Source: Streptomyces liliiviolaceus (lineage in GTDB: Bacteria; Actinomycetota; Actinomycetes; Streptomycetales; Streptomycetaceae). Taken from it: a stretch of 64,000 nucleotides of DNA. The stretch lies in NCBI RefSeq assembly GCF_018070025.1, contig NZ_JAGPYQ010000001.1, positions 1,736,001-1,800,000 of the forward strand. The letters are read 5' to 3'. This document shows positions 52,824 through 60,612 of this stretch, piece by piece. The position numbers and the translations under genes were made by a program. Every line of letters begins with the position of its first letter. The first letter of the stretch is position 1. The notes under the pieces were generated by a model. That model searched no databases and was not told where the DNA came from. It saw only the letters and a program-made list of their open reading frames with translations.

Positions 52824-53024
52824 GGTCACCTCCGTGGGAACCCCGCGATGCCTCAAGTCTGACCCCCTTTGCCCCGAACGGCACGCCGACGGGCCAGGAG
52901 CTCCGGTCCGTAAGCTCGCCTCATTGCGTCTAAGCTCTTGCCTCCTCTTTCCGACCAGACGGCGGAGGCGGCGGTGGGCGCTGGCCGCGGTAAACATCAT
53001 GCTCTTGGTCAAGGGAAATGACGT

Positions 53025-53834
53025 TTAGGAGCCTTCGCCGAGGGCGCGGGCCAGGACCGCCGCCCGCTCTGCCATCTCTCGCTTCCACAGCACCGTGTCC
53101 TCGCTGGCGATCTCCAGCCACAGCGCCGCAGTCGCCGTACCGAATGCGGTGAGTGCGTCCGGCTCGGCCTCGCGCCACGACGGGAAGCGGTCGGCGAAGG
53201 CGAGGGCGGATTCCACGGGGTGGCCAGCCTCCATCAGCCGCAGTGCCAGGGCGCCGGGGTCGATCCAGGCCGCGCCGCGCGTGGGCCAGGCCCAGTCGAT
53301 GAGGCGGGCGCGGCCGTCGGCGATGAGGACGTTGTCCGGGGCGTAGTCGGTGTGCAGCAAGGTGCTGCCGTCGAAGTGCGAGAGGGTTCCCGGCGGTGCG
53401 TAGTCTGCCCAGCGGTCCACGGCGTTCTTGATGCCGATGTCGGCTGGGGCCTGGGTTTGTTGCAGCTCGGCGAGGGCCGCCTCCACAAGCGGCAGGTCTG
53501 CCGAGCCGGGGGTGTAGTCGGCATGGCGCCCGTCGATCATCTCGTATCCCAGCAGGTTCCAGCTGTCGAGTTCGAGGTGCCAGTGCAGGCGGGGGCAGGA
53601 GGCCGGCAGGTACGGGGCGATTGCTGCCTCGCGGCGCTGGGCGGCGACCTGGGGGTGGTCGGTCCGGATGCCCTTGACGAAGACCCGGCCGCTCTCGGTT
53701 TCGAGTACGGAGGCGATGCCGGAGTTCATGCCTGCCTGCACGGTCGTCGCTTCCTGCAGTGTGCCGGTCTTGTCGGCGACGGCTTGGCGGACGCCGGCGG
53801 GGAGCTGGTCGAAGGGGATGCGGGACATGGACAC
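53025..53834 (-). CDS. APH-family (aminoglycoside phosphotransferase-fold) kinase
   Basis: 269 aa. The bilobal small-molecule kinase fold is indicated by the catalytic motif LLHTDYAPDNVLI (HxDx4N, near residue 190) and the metal-binding aspartate in LIDWAWP. The N-lobe ATP lysine is probably in VFVKGI. GTG start with GAGGA at 7 nt. It follows the candidate precursor peptide by 100 nt and the radical-SAM gene on the same strand. It might phosphorylate the modified peptide or its product, or simply be a resistance-type kinase. The substrate is unknown. Confidence 0.85.
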   Translation of the reverse strand: MSMSRIPFDQLPAGVRQAVADKTGTLQEATTVQAGMNSGIASVLETESGRVFVKGIRTDHPQVAAQRREAAIAPYLPASCPRLHWHLELDSWNLLGYEMIDGRHADYTPGSADLPLVEAALAELQQTQAPADIGIKNAVDRWADYAPPGTLSHFDGSTLLHTDYAPDNVLIADGRARLIDWAWPTRGAAWIDPGALALRLMEAGHPVESALAFADRFPSWREAEPDALTAFGTATAALWLEIASEDTVLWKREMAERAAVLARALGEGS

Positions 53835-53934
53835 GTGCGGTTCCTCAGGTGCTTGGGGGGCAGAAGGCCGCCCCGGCCAGCCTACGGCCGGGGCGGCACT
53901 CCCGTGGTGCAACGGGCGGTACGACAGCCGAGGG

Positions 53935-54147
53935 CTAGTAGGGCTGGTCGTCGCCTGCCGAGCAGCTGCACTCGGCGCCCTCCGCGGCTTCGTCCAGGTC
54001 GGCGATGACCTGGAAGGTGTCCGCGTTGATCGGCGCGACGGGCAGCGGCACCGGCAACGGGCCGGTCGCCCCCGCTTCCGGGCGGCGTCCGAGGGTGAGC
54101 GGCACCGGCTCGCGGGCCGTGGCCAGGGTTGCGGTGGGTGGAGTCAT
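53935..54147 (-). CDS. Candidate RiPP precursor peptide, 70 aa
   Basis: The ATG overlaps the stop of the radical-SAM gene (ATGA), so it is translated with it. A Pro/Leu-rich N-terminal part (REPVPLTLGRRPEAGATGPL, then PVPLPVAPI) and a helical leader-like segment (NADTFQVIADLDEAAEGA) end in ECSCSAGDDQPY, which has two cysteines, three acidic residues and a C-terminal Tyr. Length, position and Cys/Ser-rich C-terminus suit a substrate of a SPASM radical-SAM maturase. No known RiPP class is recognised. Confidence 0.72.
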   Translation of the reverse strand: MTPPTATLATAREPVPLTLGRRPEAGATGPLPVPLPVAPINADTFQVIADLDEAAEGAECSCSAGDDQPY

Positions 54148-55304
54148 GATCCGTAGCCTCCGTGTTGGCAGTAGAGCTCTCGTCGGTCCCCCGCCTCCTG
54201 GTAGAGCTTGGCCAGCGGCCGGCACGTGCGGCACGAGCCGACCTTCGTGCAGCCGGAGCATCCACCGGTGCGGAGCTGAAGGGACTCGGCGATCGCGCCG
54301 AGTCGGGGGAGGGCGGCGACGCCCTCGGTCACGAGGTTCACGTTCGGGTCGCGGCCGACCTTGCAGACCGAGGCGATGCCGTGCGGGTTCACGTGGAAGA
54401 ACGTCCGGCCCGCGTTGCAGCCGGTGAAGACGCTGCGGGCCTTGATGCGGCCCTCGGCCTGGGTCGCCAGCGGGTTCGCCTCACCGTCGATCGTCGGCGA
54501 CATGTTGGTGAAGACCTGGTGCGGGAAGCCGTAGCGCTCGCACAGGGCCACCATCGCGTCGACCTCGTCGGCGTTGTCGTCTGACACGATCACGTTGAGC
54601 CGGACAGGCAGCCGGTCCTCGCGGGCGGTGTCCAGGCCCTGAACGAACCGGTCGAACGCACCGCGGTTGCGGGTGACCTTGTCGTAGGTGCCGGCGGTCG
54701 CCCCGTACACGCTCAGCGTCAGCCGGTACGGTCGCTGGCGGGCGAACAGCTCCCGGATCGGCCTCTTCCGCAGGGAGGACCCGTTCGAGGAGACCTGGAC
54801 CATCATCCCGAGCTGATGGGCGTACTCGTACGCCGCGCCGAACTCACGGTCGATGAGCGCCTCACCGCCGGTGATCTGCAGCCATAGCACGCCGGCGTCC
54901 CGCATCGTCCGGAGGAGCTGCTGCTTGCCGGCCCAGTCCAGGCCCTCGAACCGCTTCTCGCCGAGGTAGCAGAACTCGCAGTCGTAGTCGCAGCCGAGGT
55001 TGATCTCCCAGGACGCCTTCCCGTACCCGTACGGCGACCGTTCACGGACAAGGACGACGTCACCCACCGGTGAGTCGGGCAGCCCCGTGCCCCACGCCTG
55101 CCGCGCGGCCTCGACGAGCCAGGCCGGTACGCGCTCGCCTTCCGCGCTCGCGCTGCGCAGTTCCTCGTATCGGGCCTCGGGAATGCGCACACCGGCCGCG
55201 CGACCCGGCTGGAGGAGGAGAAACTGCGCGAGGAACGGGCTGGCCACGAGCCGTACGGGGGCGGCGTCGAAGGGAGCCTGCGGGTTCGTGCTCGTCGTTG
55301 TCAT
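54144..55304 (-). CDS. Radical SAM/SPASM peptide-modifying enzyme
   Basis: 386 aa. The [4Fe-4S]-SAM motif C105-DYD-C109-EF-C112 (in CDYDCEFCYLG) and the GGE motif (ITGGEAL) are intact. An N-terminal region of about 90 residues may recognise the leader. The C-terminal SPASM-like part has many Cys (GCNAGRTFFHVNP, SVCKVGRD, GGCSGCTKVGSCRTC, LYC) for auxiliary clusters. It should generate a carbon radical on a peptide to form a thioether, C-C crosslink or epimer. The candidate substrate overlaps its stop codon. Confidence 0.9.
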   Translation of the reverse strand: MTTTSTNPQAPFDAAPVRLVASPFLAQFLLLQPGRAAGVRIPEARYEELRSASAEGERVPAWLVEAARQAWGTGLPDSPVGDVVLVRERSPYGYGKASWEINLGCDYDCEFCYLGEKRFEGLDWAGKQQLLRTMRDAGVLWLQITGGEALIDREFGAAYEYAHQLGMMVQVSSNGSSLRKRPIRELFARQRPYRLTLSVYGATAGTYDKVTRNRGAFDRFVQGLDTAREDRLPVRLNVIVSDDNADEVDAMVALCERYGFPHQVFTNMSPTIDGEANPLATQAEGRIKARSVFTGCNAGRTFFHVNPHGIASVCKVGRDPNVNLVTEGVAALPRLGAIAESLQLRTGGCSGCTKVGSCRTCRPLAKLYQEAGDRRELYCQHGGYGS

Positions 55305-55334
55305 GAGACCTCCGCGGGACGGTGAAAGATGGGG

Positions 55335-55571
55335 TCACGGCTTCCACCACGCCCTCCAGGGGCGGGTGATGATCTCCCGGTACGTGTGGTGCGACGGGTT
55401 GCGGCCGCCGTGGGCCAGCACCCACTCCTGCGGGGCGGAGTAGTCGCCGTGCACCGGAGAGGTCTCGCCGCAGACCGCGCACTGCATCGCGTAGCTGGTC
55501 GGCTCGGCGTCCGGTTCGCGGTCGGGCTGGAGCGTCCACTCCTGGTGGCGGACGACGCCACGGATGCTCAT
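55335..55571 (-). CDS. Small protein, DUF7848-like, 78 aa
   Basis: A Cys pair (MQCAVCGETS) and the WVLAHGGRNPSHHTYREI segment match small proteins I recall as DUF7848, frequent on Streptomyces integrative elements. The ATG overlaps the stop of the gene at 55568 by 4 nt. It probably binds a metal or acts as a small partner. Same operon as the radical-SAM gene, 30 nt downstream. Confidence 0.72.
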   Translation of the reverse strand: MSIRGVVRHQEWTLQPDREPDAEPTSYAMQCAVCGETSPVHGDYSAPQEWVLAHGGRNPSHHTYREIITRPWRAWWKP

Positions 55572-55990
55572 CGGCCGGCCTCCCCGGCGAGGCTGCTGAG
55601 TCCCGTCACGGACAGTGCCGTCGCGAGCTCCGCCGGGTCCGTGAACGCGGGCCCGTCGAACGGCCCGCTCACCCACCGCACCGACCCGTCCCACCCGGAC
55701 GGGACCAGCACGACCCACGAACCGCGACCGAGCGCCCGCGTCCCCTCCCTCTCCCACGCGCCGGCGGAACCCGGCGGGGTGAGGAAGTAGAGGCGTCTGC
55801 TCCCCCGGTCGTGCAGTACGGGCCCCACCGCTGCGTCCGCGGACTCCAGGAACCGCAGCGCCCGCAGGCCGGGCCCGGCTTCCACCCGGATGGCATCCCA
55901 GTCCTGGCCGGCGGCGAACAGCCGTGGCTGGAGCAGCCCGCCTGTCCTCACGGACGAGGTAAGCGTGGACCGCCCGGGATGCGCGCTCAT
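55568..55990 (-). CDS. Hypothetical protein, 140 aa, first gene of the radical-SAM operon
   Basis: Not recognised with certainty. Soluble alpha/beta pattern (WDAIRVEAGPGLRALRFLESADAAVGPVLHDRGSRRLYFLTPPGSAGAW...GSWVVLVPSGWDGSVRWVSGP), reminiscent of small Prim-Pol-like proteins in actinobacterial elements. ATG 55990 with GAGGG upstream. An upstream TTG extension has no support. Divergent from the XRE-TPR regulator, with about 190 nt of promoter DNA between. Confidence 0.65.
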   Translation of the reverse strand: MSAHPGRSTLTSSVRTGGLLQPRLFAAGQDWDAIRVEAGPGLRALRFLESADAAVGPVLHDRGSRRLYFLTPPGSAGAWEREGTRALGRGSWVVLVPSGWDGSVRWVSGPFDGPAFTDPAELATALSVTGLSSLAGEAGR

Positions 55991-56179
55991 GGGTTCCCTC
56001 TCGCTCGGCCGGTTGCAGCTGCCCTTGTCCGGTCCGGCACGTCCCGGTGGGCACTCCTCAGCTTCGGCCTGACGTGACAACTGCGGTATGACCAGCAGGT
56101 GTTACCGAGGCGGGAATACACTCGTCGTCCTCGTCACCAGAGACTTGATCGCGCACGAGACCACCGGAAGTTGGCCCGC

Positions 56180-57628
56180 ATGGACGCCACCACCCCCGGC
56201 CTGTTCGACCCGGACCTCTTCGACCGTGAGGACGTCCGCCGTGCGCTGGCGGAGCACGACTTCGCAGGCGCCTTCGCTCTGATCAAGAAGTACGGCGGCC
56301 TGTCCCAGAACCGCATCGCCGCCGCCTGCCACCTCACCCCCGGCAAGGTCTCCGCGATCATCAGCGGGAACCAGCAGGTCACCAGCTTCGACGTGATCCG
56401 CCGGATCTCCGACGGCCTCCGGATCCCCGGTCACCTCCTCGGGCTCGCGCCCCGGCCCTGGGAGGCCCGGCGCGTGGTCGTTTCTCCGAGCGAACGGAAT
56501 GGTGAGCGGCCAGGGGCAGAGCAGATCCCGTGGCAACCGGCCACTACCGTGGATCTGGCTGTCGAGCTGACGAGGAGCGATCTCGTGATGGACCGACGCG
56601 CGGTCACCCGCGCCCTCGCCGGCACCGCGGTGGCAGGAGCCGCGCTCCTCGACCCGCTCGAAGGCTGGCTACAAGCCCCGGCCCGCTCCGCACCGCCCCG
56701 CCGACGGGGGCGGCTTGGGGAGCGGGAGATGGACGAACTGGAGTCGACGGCCCGCGCGTTCCGTGCCTGGGACCACCGCTACGGCGGCGGCCTGCGCCGC
56801 AAAGCGGTGCTCGGCCAGCTCAGCGAAGTCGCCGCCCACCTCGACGAGCACCAGACGCCCCACGTGGAGCGACGCCTGTACCAAGTCATGGCCCAACTCG
56901 GCGGCACAGCAGCCACCATGGCCTGGGACTCGGGTCTCCAGCGCGGCGCACAGAACTACTACCTCCTCGCCTTACGCGCCTCGCACGCCGCCCAGGACAC
57001 GGTCTTCGGCGCCAACGTCCTGGCGGGCATGGCCCGCCAGATGCTCTACCGCGACAGGCCACAGGACGCACTCGAACTCATCCGGCTCGCCCAGGAGGGT
57101 TCCCGCGATACCGCCGGTCCCCGCGTCCGCGCCATGCTCCACACCCGCGAGGCATGGGCCCTCTCCGCGATGGGGCGCATCGCGGCCTTCCATCGCGCGA
57201 CCGCTCAGGCGGCGGACTGCCTGGCTTCGGCCGGCTCCGGTGACGAGCCCTTCTGGATCGACTACTTCGACGAAGCCGAGCTTGCCGGGGTCACCGGCGG
57301 ACGGCTCCTCGACCTCGCCCGCCAGGACCCCGGCCGGCATGCAGAGACAGCGGCTATCGAGATCCGCCGCGCGCTGAGCAGACGCGGCTCCGAGGCAGGC
57401 CGCAGCCACGCCCTCGACTGCATCGGCCTCGCCGAATGCCACTTCCTCCTCGGCGACCTCACCGCGGCAGTCCAGGAGGTCGACCGGGCCGTGGAGGCCA
57501 CCCGCTCCACCCGGTCGAGCCGCGTGCACACCCAACTCGGCCAGCTCTACCCGTACACCGTCGGCCACAGCGCGTCCCGCCCCATGCGTGAGGCCCGCGA
57601 TAAGATCCGCGACCTGCTGTCGAACTGA
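56180..57628 (+). CDS. XRE-family regulator with TPR-like C-terminal domain
   Basis: 482 aa. Residues 40-90 are an XRE helix-turn-helix (GLSQNRIAAACHLTPGKVSAIISGNQQVTSFDVIRRISDGL). From about 190 a long run of paired helices follows (tetratricopeptide type: ERRLYQVMAQLGGTAATMAWDSG...NYYLLALRASHAAQDTVFGANVLAGMARQMLYRDRPQDALELIRLAQ). Proteins of this layout often sense small molecules or peptides. Start ATG 56180. The longer frame upstream is untranslated leader. Divergent from the radical-SAM operon, so it is a likely regulator of it. Confidence 0.85.
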   Translation: MDATTPGLFDPDLFDREDVRRALAEHDFAGAFALIKKYGGLSQNRIAAACHLTPGKVSAIISGNQQVTSFDVIRRISDGLRIPGHLLGLAPRPWEARRVVVSPSERNGERPGAEQIPWQPATTVDLAVELTRSDLVMDRRAVTRALAGTAVAGAALLDPLEGWLQAPARSAPPRRRGRLGEREMDELESTARAFRAWDHRYGGGLRRKAVLGQLSEVAAHLDEHQTPHVERRLYQVMAQLGGTAATMAWDSGLQRGAQNYYLLALRASHAAQDTVFGANVLAGMARQMLYRDRPQDALELIRLAQEGSRDTAGPRVRAMLHTREAWALSAMGRIAAFHRATAQAADCLASAGSGDEPFWIDYFDEAELAGVTGGRLLDLARQDPGRHAETAAIEIRRALSRRGSEAGRSHALDCIGLAECHFLLGDLTAAVQEVDRAVEATRSTRSSRVHTQLGQLYPYTVGHSASRPMREARDKIRDLLSN

Positions 57629-57646
57629 CCCGCGAGAGGAGGAACC

Positions 57647-58135
57647 GTGACGACCATCGCGGTGACCGGACACATGGACCTGACCCAGGACAGCGTGCCT
57701 CTCGTCCGCGCAGCCCTGGCCGACTTGCTCACACACCACGCCGACGCCGAACTCGTCGGCGTCTCCTGCATCGCGAAGGGCTCCGACGCCCTGTTCGCCG
57801 AGGCCGTGCTCGCGGCCGGCGGACGCCTCGTCGTCGTCATCCCCTCCCACGACTACCGACAGCGCAAGGTCAAGGCGGACCACGCCCCGCTCTTCGACCG
57901 GCTCGTCGAGGCCGCCCACGAGGTAGTGGTCATCGACCGCGAGACCGCCGACCGCGCGGCGTACGAGGCCGCCAACGCCGCACTCCTCCAACGCGCCGAC
58001 CGACTCGTCGCCGTCTGGAACGGCCAGCCCCCGTCCGGCAAAGGCGGCGGCACGGCCGACGTCGTCATCGAAGCACGGGACGCCGGCCTCCCCGTCGACG
58101 TGGTCTGGCCCGACGGGGCTGCCCGGAGGGCGTGA
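57647..58135 (+). CDS. Rossmann-fold (SLOG/LOG-like) small protein
   Basis: 162 aa. The pattern TIAVTGHMDLTQDSVPLVRAALADLL, SCIAKGSDALFAEAVLAAGGRLVVVIPSHDY and AALLQRADRLVAVWNGQPPSGKGGTADVV resembles the SLOG/DprA-like Rossmann superfamily that binds or hydrolyses nucleotides or nucleosides (the GSD and GKGGTAD loops). GTG start with GAGGAGG at 6 nt. It follows the XRE-TPR gene by 18 nt and is surely in the same operon. A role in nucleotide-signal sensing is plausible. Confidence 0.75.
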   Translation: MTTIAVTGHMDLTQDSVPLVRAALADLLTHHADAELVGVSCIAKGSDALFAEAVLAAGGRLVVVIPSHDYRQRKVKADHAPLFDRLVEAAHEVVVIDRETADRAAYEAANAALLQRADRLVAVWNGQPPSGKGGGTADVVIEARDAGLPVDVVWPDGAARRA

Positions 58136-58144
58136 GCACCCAGC

Positions 58145-59857
58145 TCAATGTCGGACTCGGTGAGCCATCGTCTGCGCCGCCGACGCAGCCGCAGCAGCTG
58201 GCGCGGGTGCTCCCGGCCGTGCCGGAGCACTGACCGGCTGCAGCGCGCTGCGGGACATTGCCGCACGTGCCCTGTCGCTCTGGACGTGCCTCGCGCTGAG
58301 GCGTTCGACGCGCCAGGTCAGAACCCTTGCGGGTCGACGAGCGTCCTCCAGCGCACGGTGGTCCGCGGCTTGCCGGAGAAGGCGCGCGGGGTCGTGGCCC
58401 GCCTTCTCGCCGTCCGCCAAGGCGGTGGCGAGGGCGTCGAAGGCAGGGTCCTCCAGTATCTCGTCCGCGTGGGAGGGGACGATCTGCCGGAGGAGCTCGA
58501 CGTTGCTCTGCACGGCCTGCTGAGGAGGCCGCTTCTGTGCACGGGCGGCGAGCGGAGCGCCAGCCGTCCGCTCGTAGGCGGCTTCCAGATGGACGACCGT
58601 CTGCCGGGCCGCGGCGACCTGCTGGTCGTGGTGGCGAGCTTCGTGCCAGCGGGCTGCGGCGATGACGGCGAGGATCGCGGCGTCGAGGAACATCGCCAGC
58701 AGGGCACCGTCCTGCGGCGCCGGCGTGCGGACCACGGCCCGGATCGCACCGCGTAGAGCACGAGCGTGCTCGTGATCGGCCTGAATACGGGATCGGGTCG
58801 CTCGGTCGAAGGTCTTCGCCGCCTGCCGGAGTTGCAATTGCACGTCGCGGGGCGCGACGAAGCGCAGGGCGTCGAAGGCTTCACCGAGCGCAGCCAGCTG
58901 GGCCTGCCCGGCTGCTTCGTCGCCATGGTCGAGATGGTGCGGGACGCGCTCCGTGGCGGCGGTGGCCTGGTGCCACGGGTTCGTCCCGCGAGCGCTCTGC
59001 GGCATCTCCGTAGCGTCGAGACGGCTCTTGATCTTGGGAAATGACAGGTCCGGGCTGAGGCTCGATCCGGAGTACCAGATCGGCTCGCCCTTGCTGTTCG
59101 TGTCGCCTCGGACGGCGACGGTGTAGCCGCGCACGTCACCGGAAGGAAAGTGCTTCACGCTCACCAAGACGCCGTCGGTCTGCTGGAGCAGGCGGACGAA
59201 CTCCTCGGTGCTCGTGGCTGCGGCCACGGCGCCTTGCACGGTAGTGCGCAGCCGCTCCCGTGCGGTGAGATCCTGCCCGGCGCGACGGGCCTTCTCCTGC
59301 TCGGCCCGGGTGGGGCGTTTGGCAGCGGTGTGGTCGCCGCGGACAACCCGGTGCAGGCCGTACTCCTTCTCGACGGCGGCCAGCTCGCGGTCGGCAGTGA
59401 GGTAGTCGTTCCAGTGGCGTGCGGTGCGGAGATCGCCGCGCACCTTGGTGGCCGCGATGTGGACGTGGTCGGGTGCGTGCCGGACGGCGACCCAGCGGCA
59501 TCCGTCCGGGTCGCCGTCCGGAGCGATGCCGGTGGCGGCCACGACGCGACGGGCGATGTCGCCCCACTCCTCGTCGCTGAGGTGCCGGTCGGTCTCGGCG
59601 GCGCGGATCGAGCAGTGCCAGACATGCTTCTCGGGAACCCGTCCGAGGGGCTGGGTCTGCTTGACGTGCAGATCGAGGTCGGCCACGAGCCGCCTTTTAG
59701 TGGCGTCGAAGCCGTCGGCGGTACGGCCGGGGTCGGGGGCGTAGCCGTCCCAGGAGGCGACCAGGTGCGGGTCGACGTGGTCCTTGGCCTTCTTCGTGTC
59801 GTACAGGTACCGGATCAGGTTGGCGGTGTTCCCGCCTCCGGTGATCTTCGCGATCAT
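58145..59857 (-). CDS. Relaxase (MobP-type mobilization nuclease)
   Basis: 570 aa. The N-terminal nuclease region (1-190) starts MIAKITGGGNTANLIRYLYD, where the Tyr at 17 or 19 is the likely nicking residue. It contains the metal motif RHAPDHVHIAATKV (H127, H131, H133). The C-terminal part is a long helical region with a hydrophobic stretch (AMFLDAAILAVIAAARWHE). It would nick oriT and pilot single-stranded DNA to a recipient. Its ATG overlaps the MobC stop (4 nt). Confidence 0.9.
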   Translation of the reverse strand: MIAKITGGGNTANLIRYLYDTKKAKDHVDPHLVASWDGYAPDPGRTADGFDATKRRLVADLDLHVKQTQPLGRVPEKHVWHCSIRAAETDRHLSDEEWGDIARRVVAATGIAPDGDPDGCRWVAVRHAPDHVHIAATKVRGDLRTARHWNDYLTADRELAAVEKEYGLHRVVRGDHTAAKRPTRAEQEKARRAGQDLTARERLRTTVQGAVAAATSTEEFVRLLQQTDGVLVSVKHFPSGDVRGYTVAVRGDTNSKGEPIWYSGSSLSPDLSFPKIKSRLDATEMPQSARGTNPWHQATAATERVPHHLDHGDEAAGQAQLAALGEAFDALRFVAPRDVQLQLRQAAKTFDRATRSRIQADHEHARALRGAIRAVVRTPAPQDGALLAMFLDAAILAVIAAARWHEARHHDQQVAAARQTVVHLEAAYERTAGAPLAARAQKRPPQQAVQSNVELLRQIVPSHADEILEDPAFDALATALADGEKAGHDPARLLRQAADHRALEDARRPARVLTWRVERLSARHVQSDRARAAMSRSALQPVSAPARPGAPAPAAAAASAAQTMAHRVRH

Positions 59858-60489
59858 CGGCCGGCCCTTCCGGCGACGACCTGATTCGCGGCGGCGCTAA
59901 TGCGGTCCACGGCCGATGCGACCGAAGTCAAGGTCCGCTCGGTCTGGGCCAGCAGAGCCCTGTCACCCGGGTGCGGGGTGCCGCCGGAGTTCAGCTTCCT
60001 GGCTATCTGGTTGGTGTTGTTGCCGACGGCCGCGACATCCCGCCGGAGCGCGTTGAGCTCATCGATGAGGTCGTCCAGCGGGGTGCGCTGGTCGGCCAGG
60101 GTGACGTCTCCGTAGACATGCGCCAAGATCACGGTTGAGACGTAGTGGGCACCGCTGATGTTCAGTGACCTGGCCTTAGCGAGGATCGCGGCCTTCTCCT
60201 CGTTGCTGTACCGGGCGTCGACCCGTTCCTTGCGTCGGCCGTTCGGGTCTGCCTTGCGACGACGGGCGACGCGGTGCAGCGCGGCGGCGTCGGCAGCGCG
60301 CGGCGGGGCGGCGGCGTCGGGCTGCTCCTCCTCGGGCGCCCCCTGGTGCCCGAGCGCCTCCGCCACCCCCGGGGCGGAGGCTTCCCCGTGGGACCGGCCA
60401 GTGGACGGTCCAGCGGCATACCTTGCTGCGCTGTTCAGGCCGGTGGTCATTTCCTGCTGAGGGGTGAGTTCGCGGTGCGGATCGTGCAT
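59854..60489 (-). CDS. MobC-like relaxosome accessory protein
   Basis: 211 aa. A disordered Pro/Ala/Glu-rich N-terminus precedes a ribbon-helix-helix-like part (RVDARYSNEEKAAILAKARSLNISGAHYVSTVILAHVYG) and the MobC signature (DDLIDELNALRRDVAAVGNNTNQIARKLN). It should bind DNA at oriT and help the relaxase. The candidate oriT hairpin is 50 nt upstream of its start. Confidence 0.88.
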   Translation of the reverse strand: MHDPHRELTPQQEMTTGLNSAARYAAGPSTGRSHGEASAPGVAEALGHQGAPEEEQPDAAAPPRAADAAALHRVARRRKADPNGRRKERVDARYSNEEKAAILAKARSLNISGAHYVSTVILAHVYGDVTLADQRTPLDDLIDELNALRRDVAAVGNNTNQIARKLNSGGTPHPGDRALLAQTERTLTSVASAVDRISAAANQVVAGRAGR

Positions 60490-60539
60490 GGAACGGTTCT
60501 CCGTGGGGTGTTGGTGCGGGGTGCTTCGCTGTGCGCGGC

Positions 60540-60575
60540 CCCCATGTCCCGCGCTTGTCTGCGCGGGACATGGGG
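60540..60575. other. Candidate oriT hairpin upstream of mobC
   Basis: A perfect 15-bp inverted repeat, CCCCATGTCCCGCGC (60540-60554) and its complement (60561-60575), has a 6-nt loop TTGTCT and no T-run after it. Position directly before mobC-relaxase and the symmetric GC-rich stem suit an origin of transfer. It could instead be a transcriptional pause or terminator after the gene at 60613. Confidence 0.55.
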
Positions 60576-60612
60576 TGTGCCGGAAGGGTGGGCGATCGGT
60601 GCGCTTGCCGGG

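Noticed and set aside
53025..53834. Naming the kinase as an aminoglycoside-resistance enzyme
   Set aside because: The fold motif is general. Nothing in the sequence identifies an antibiotic substrate, and the context is a peptide locus.
53220..54008. Plus-strand frame opposite the APH-fold kinase
   Set aside because: Shadow. The minus strand has the HxDx4N and DW motifs.
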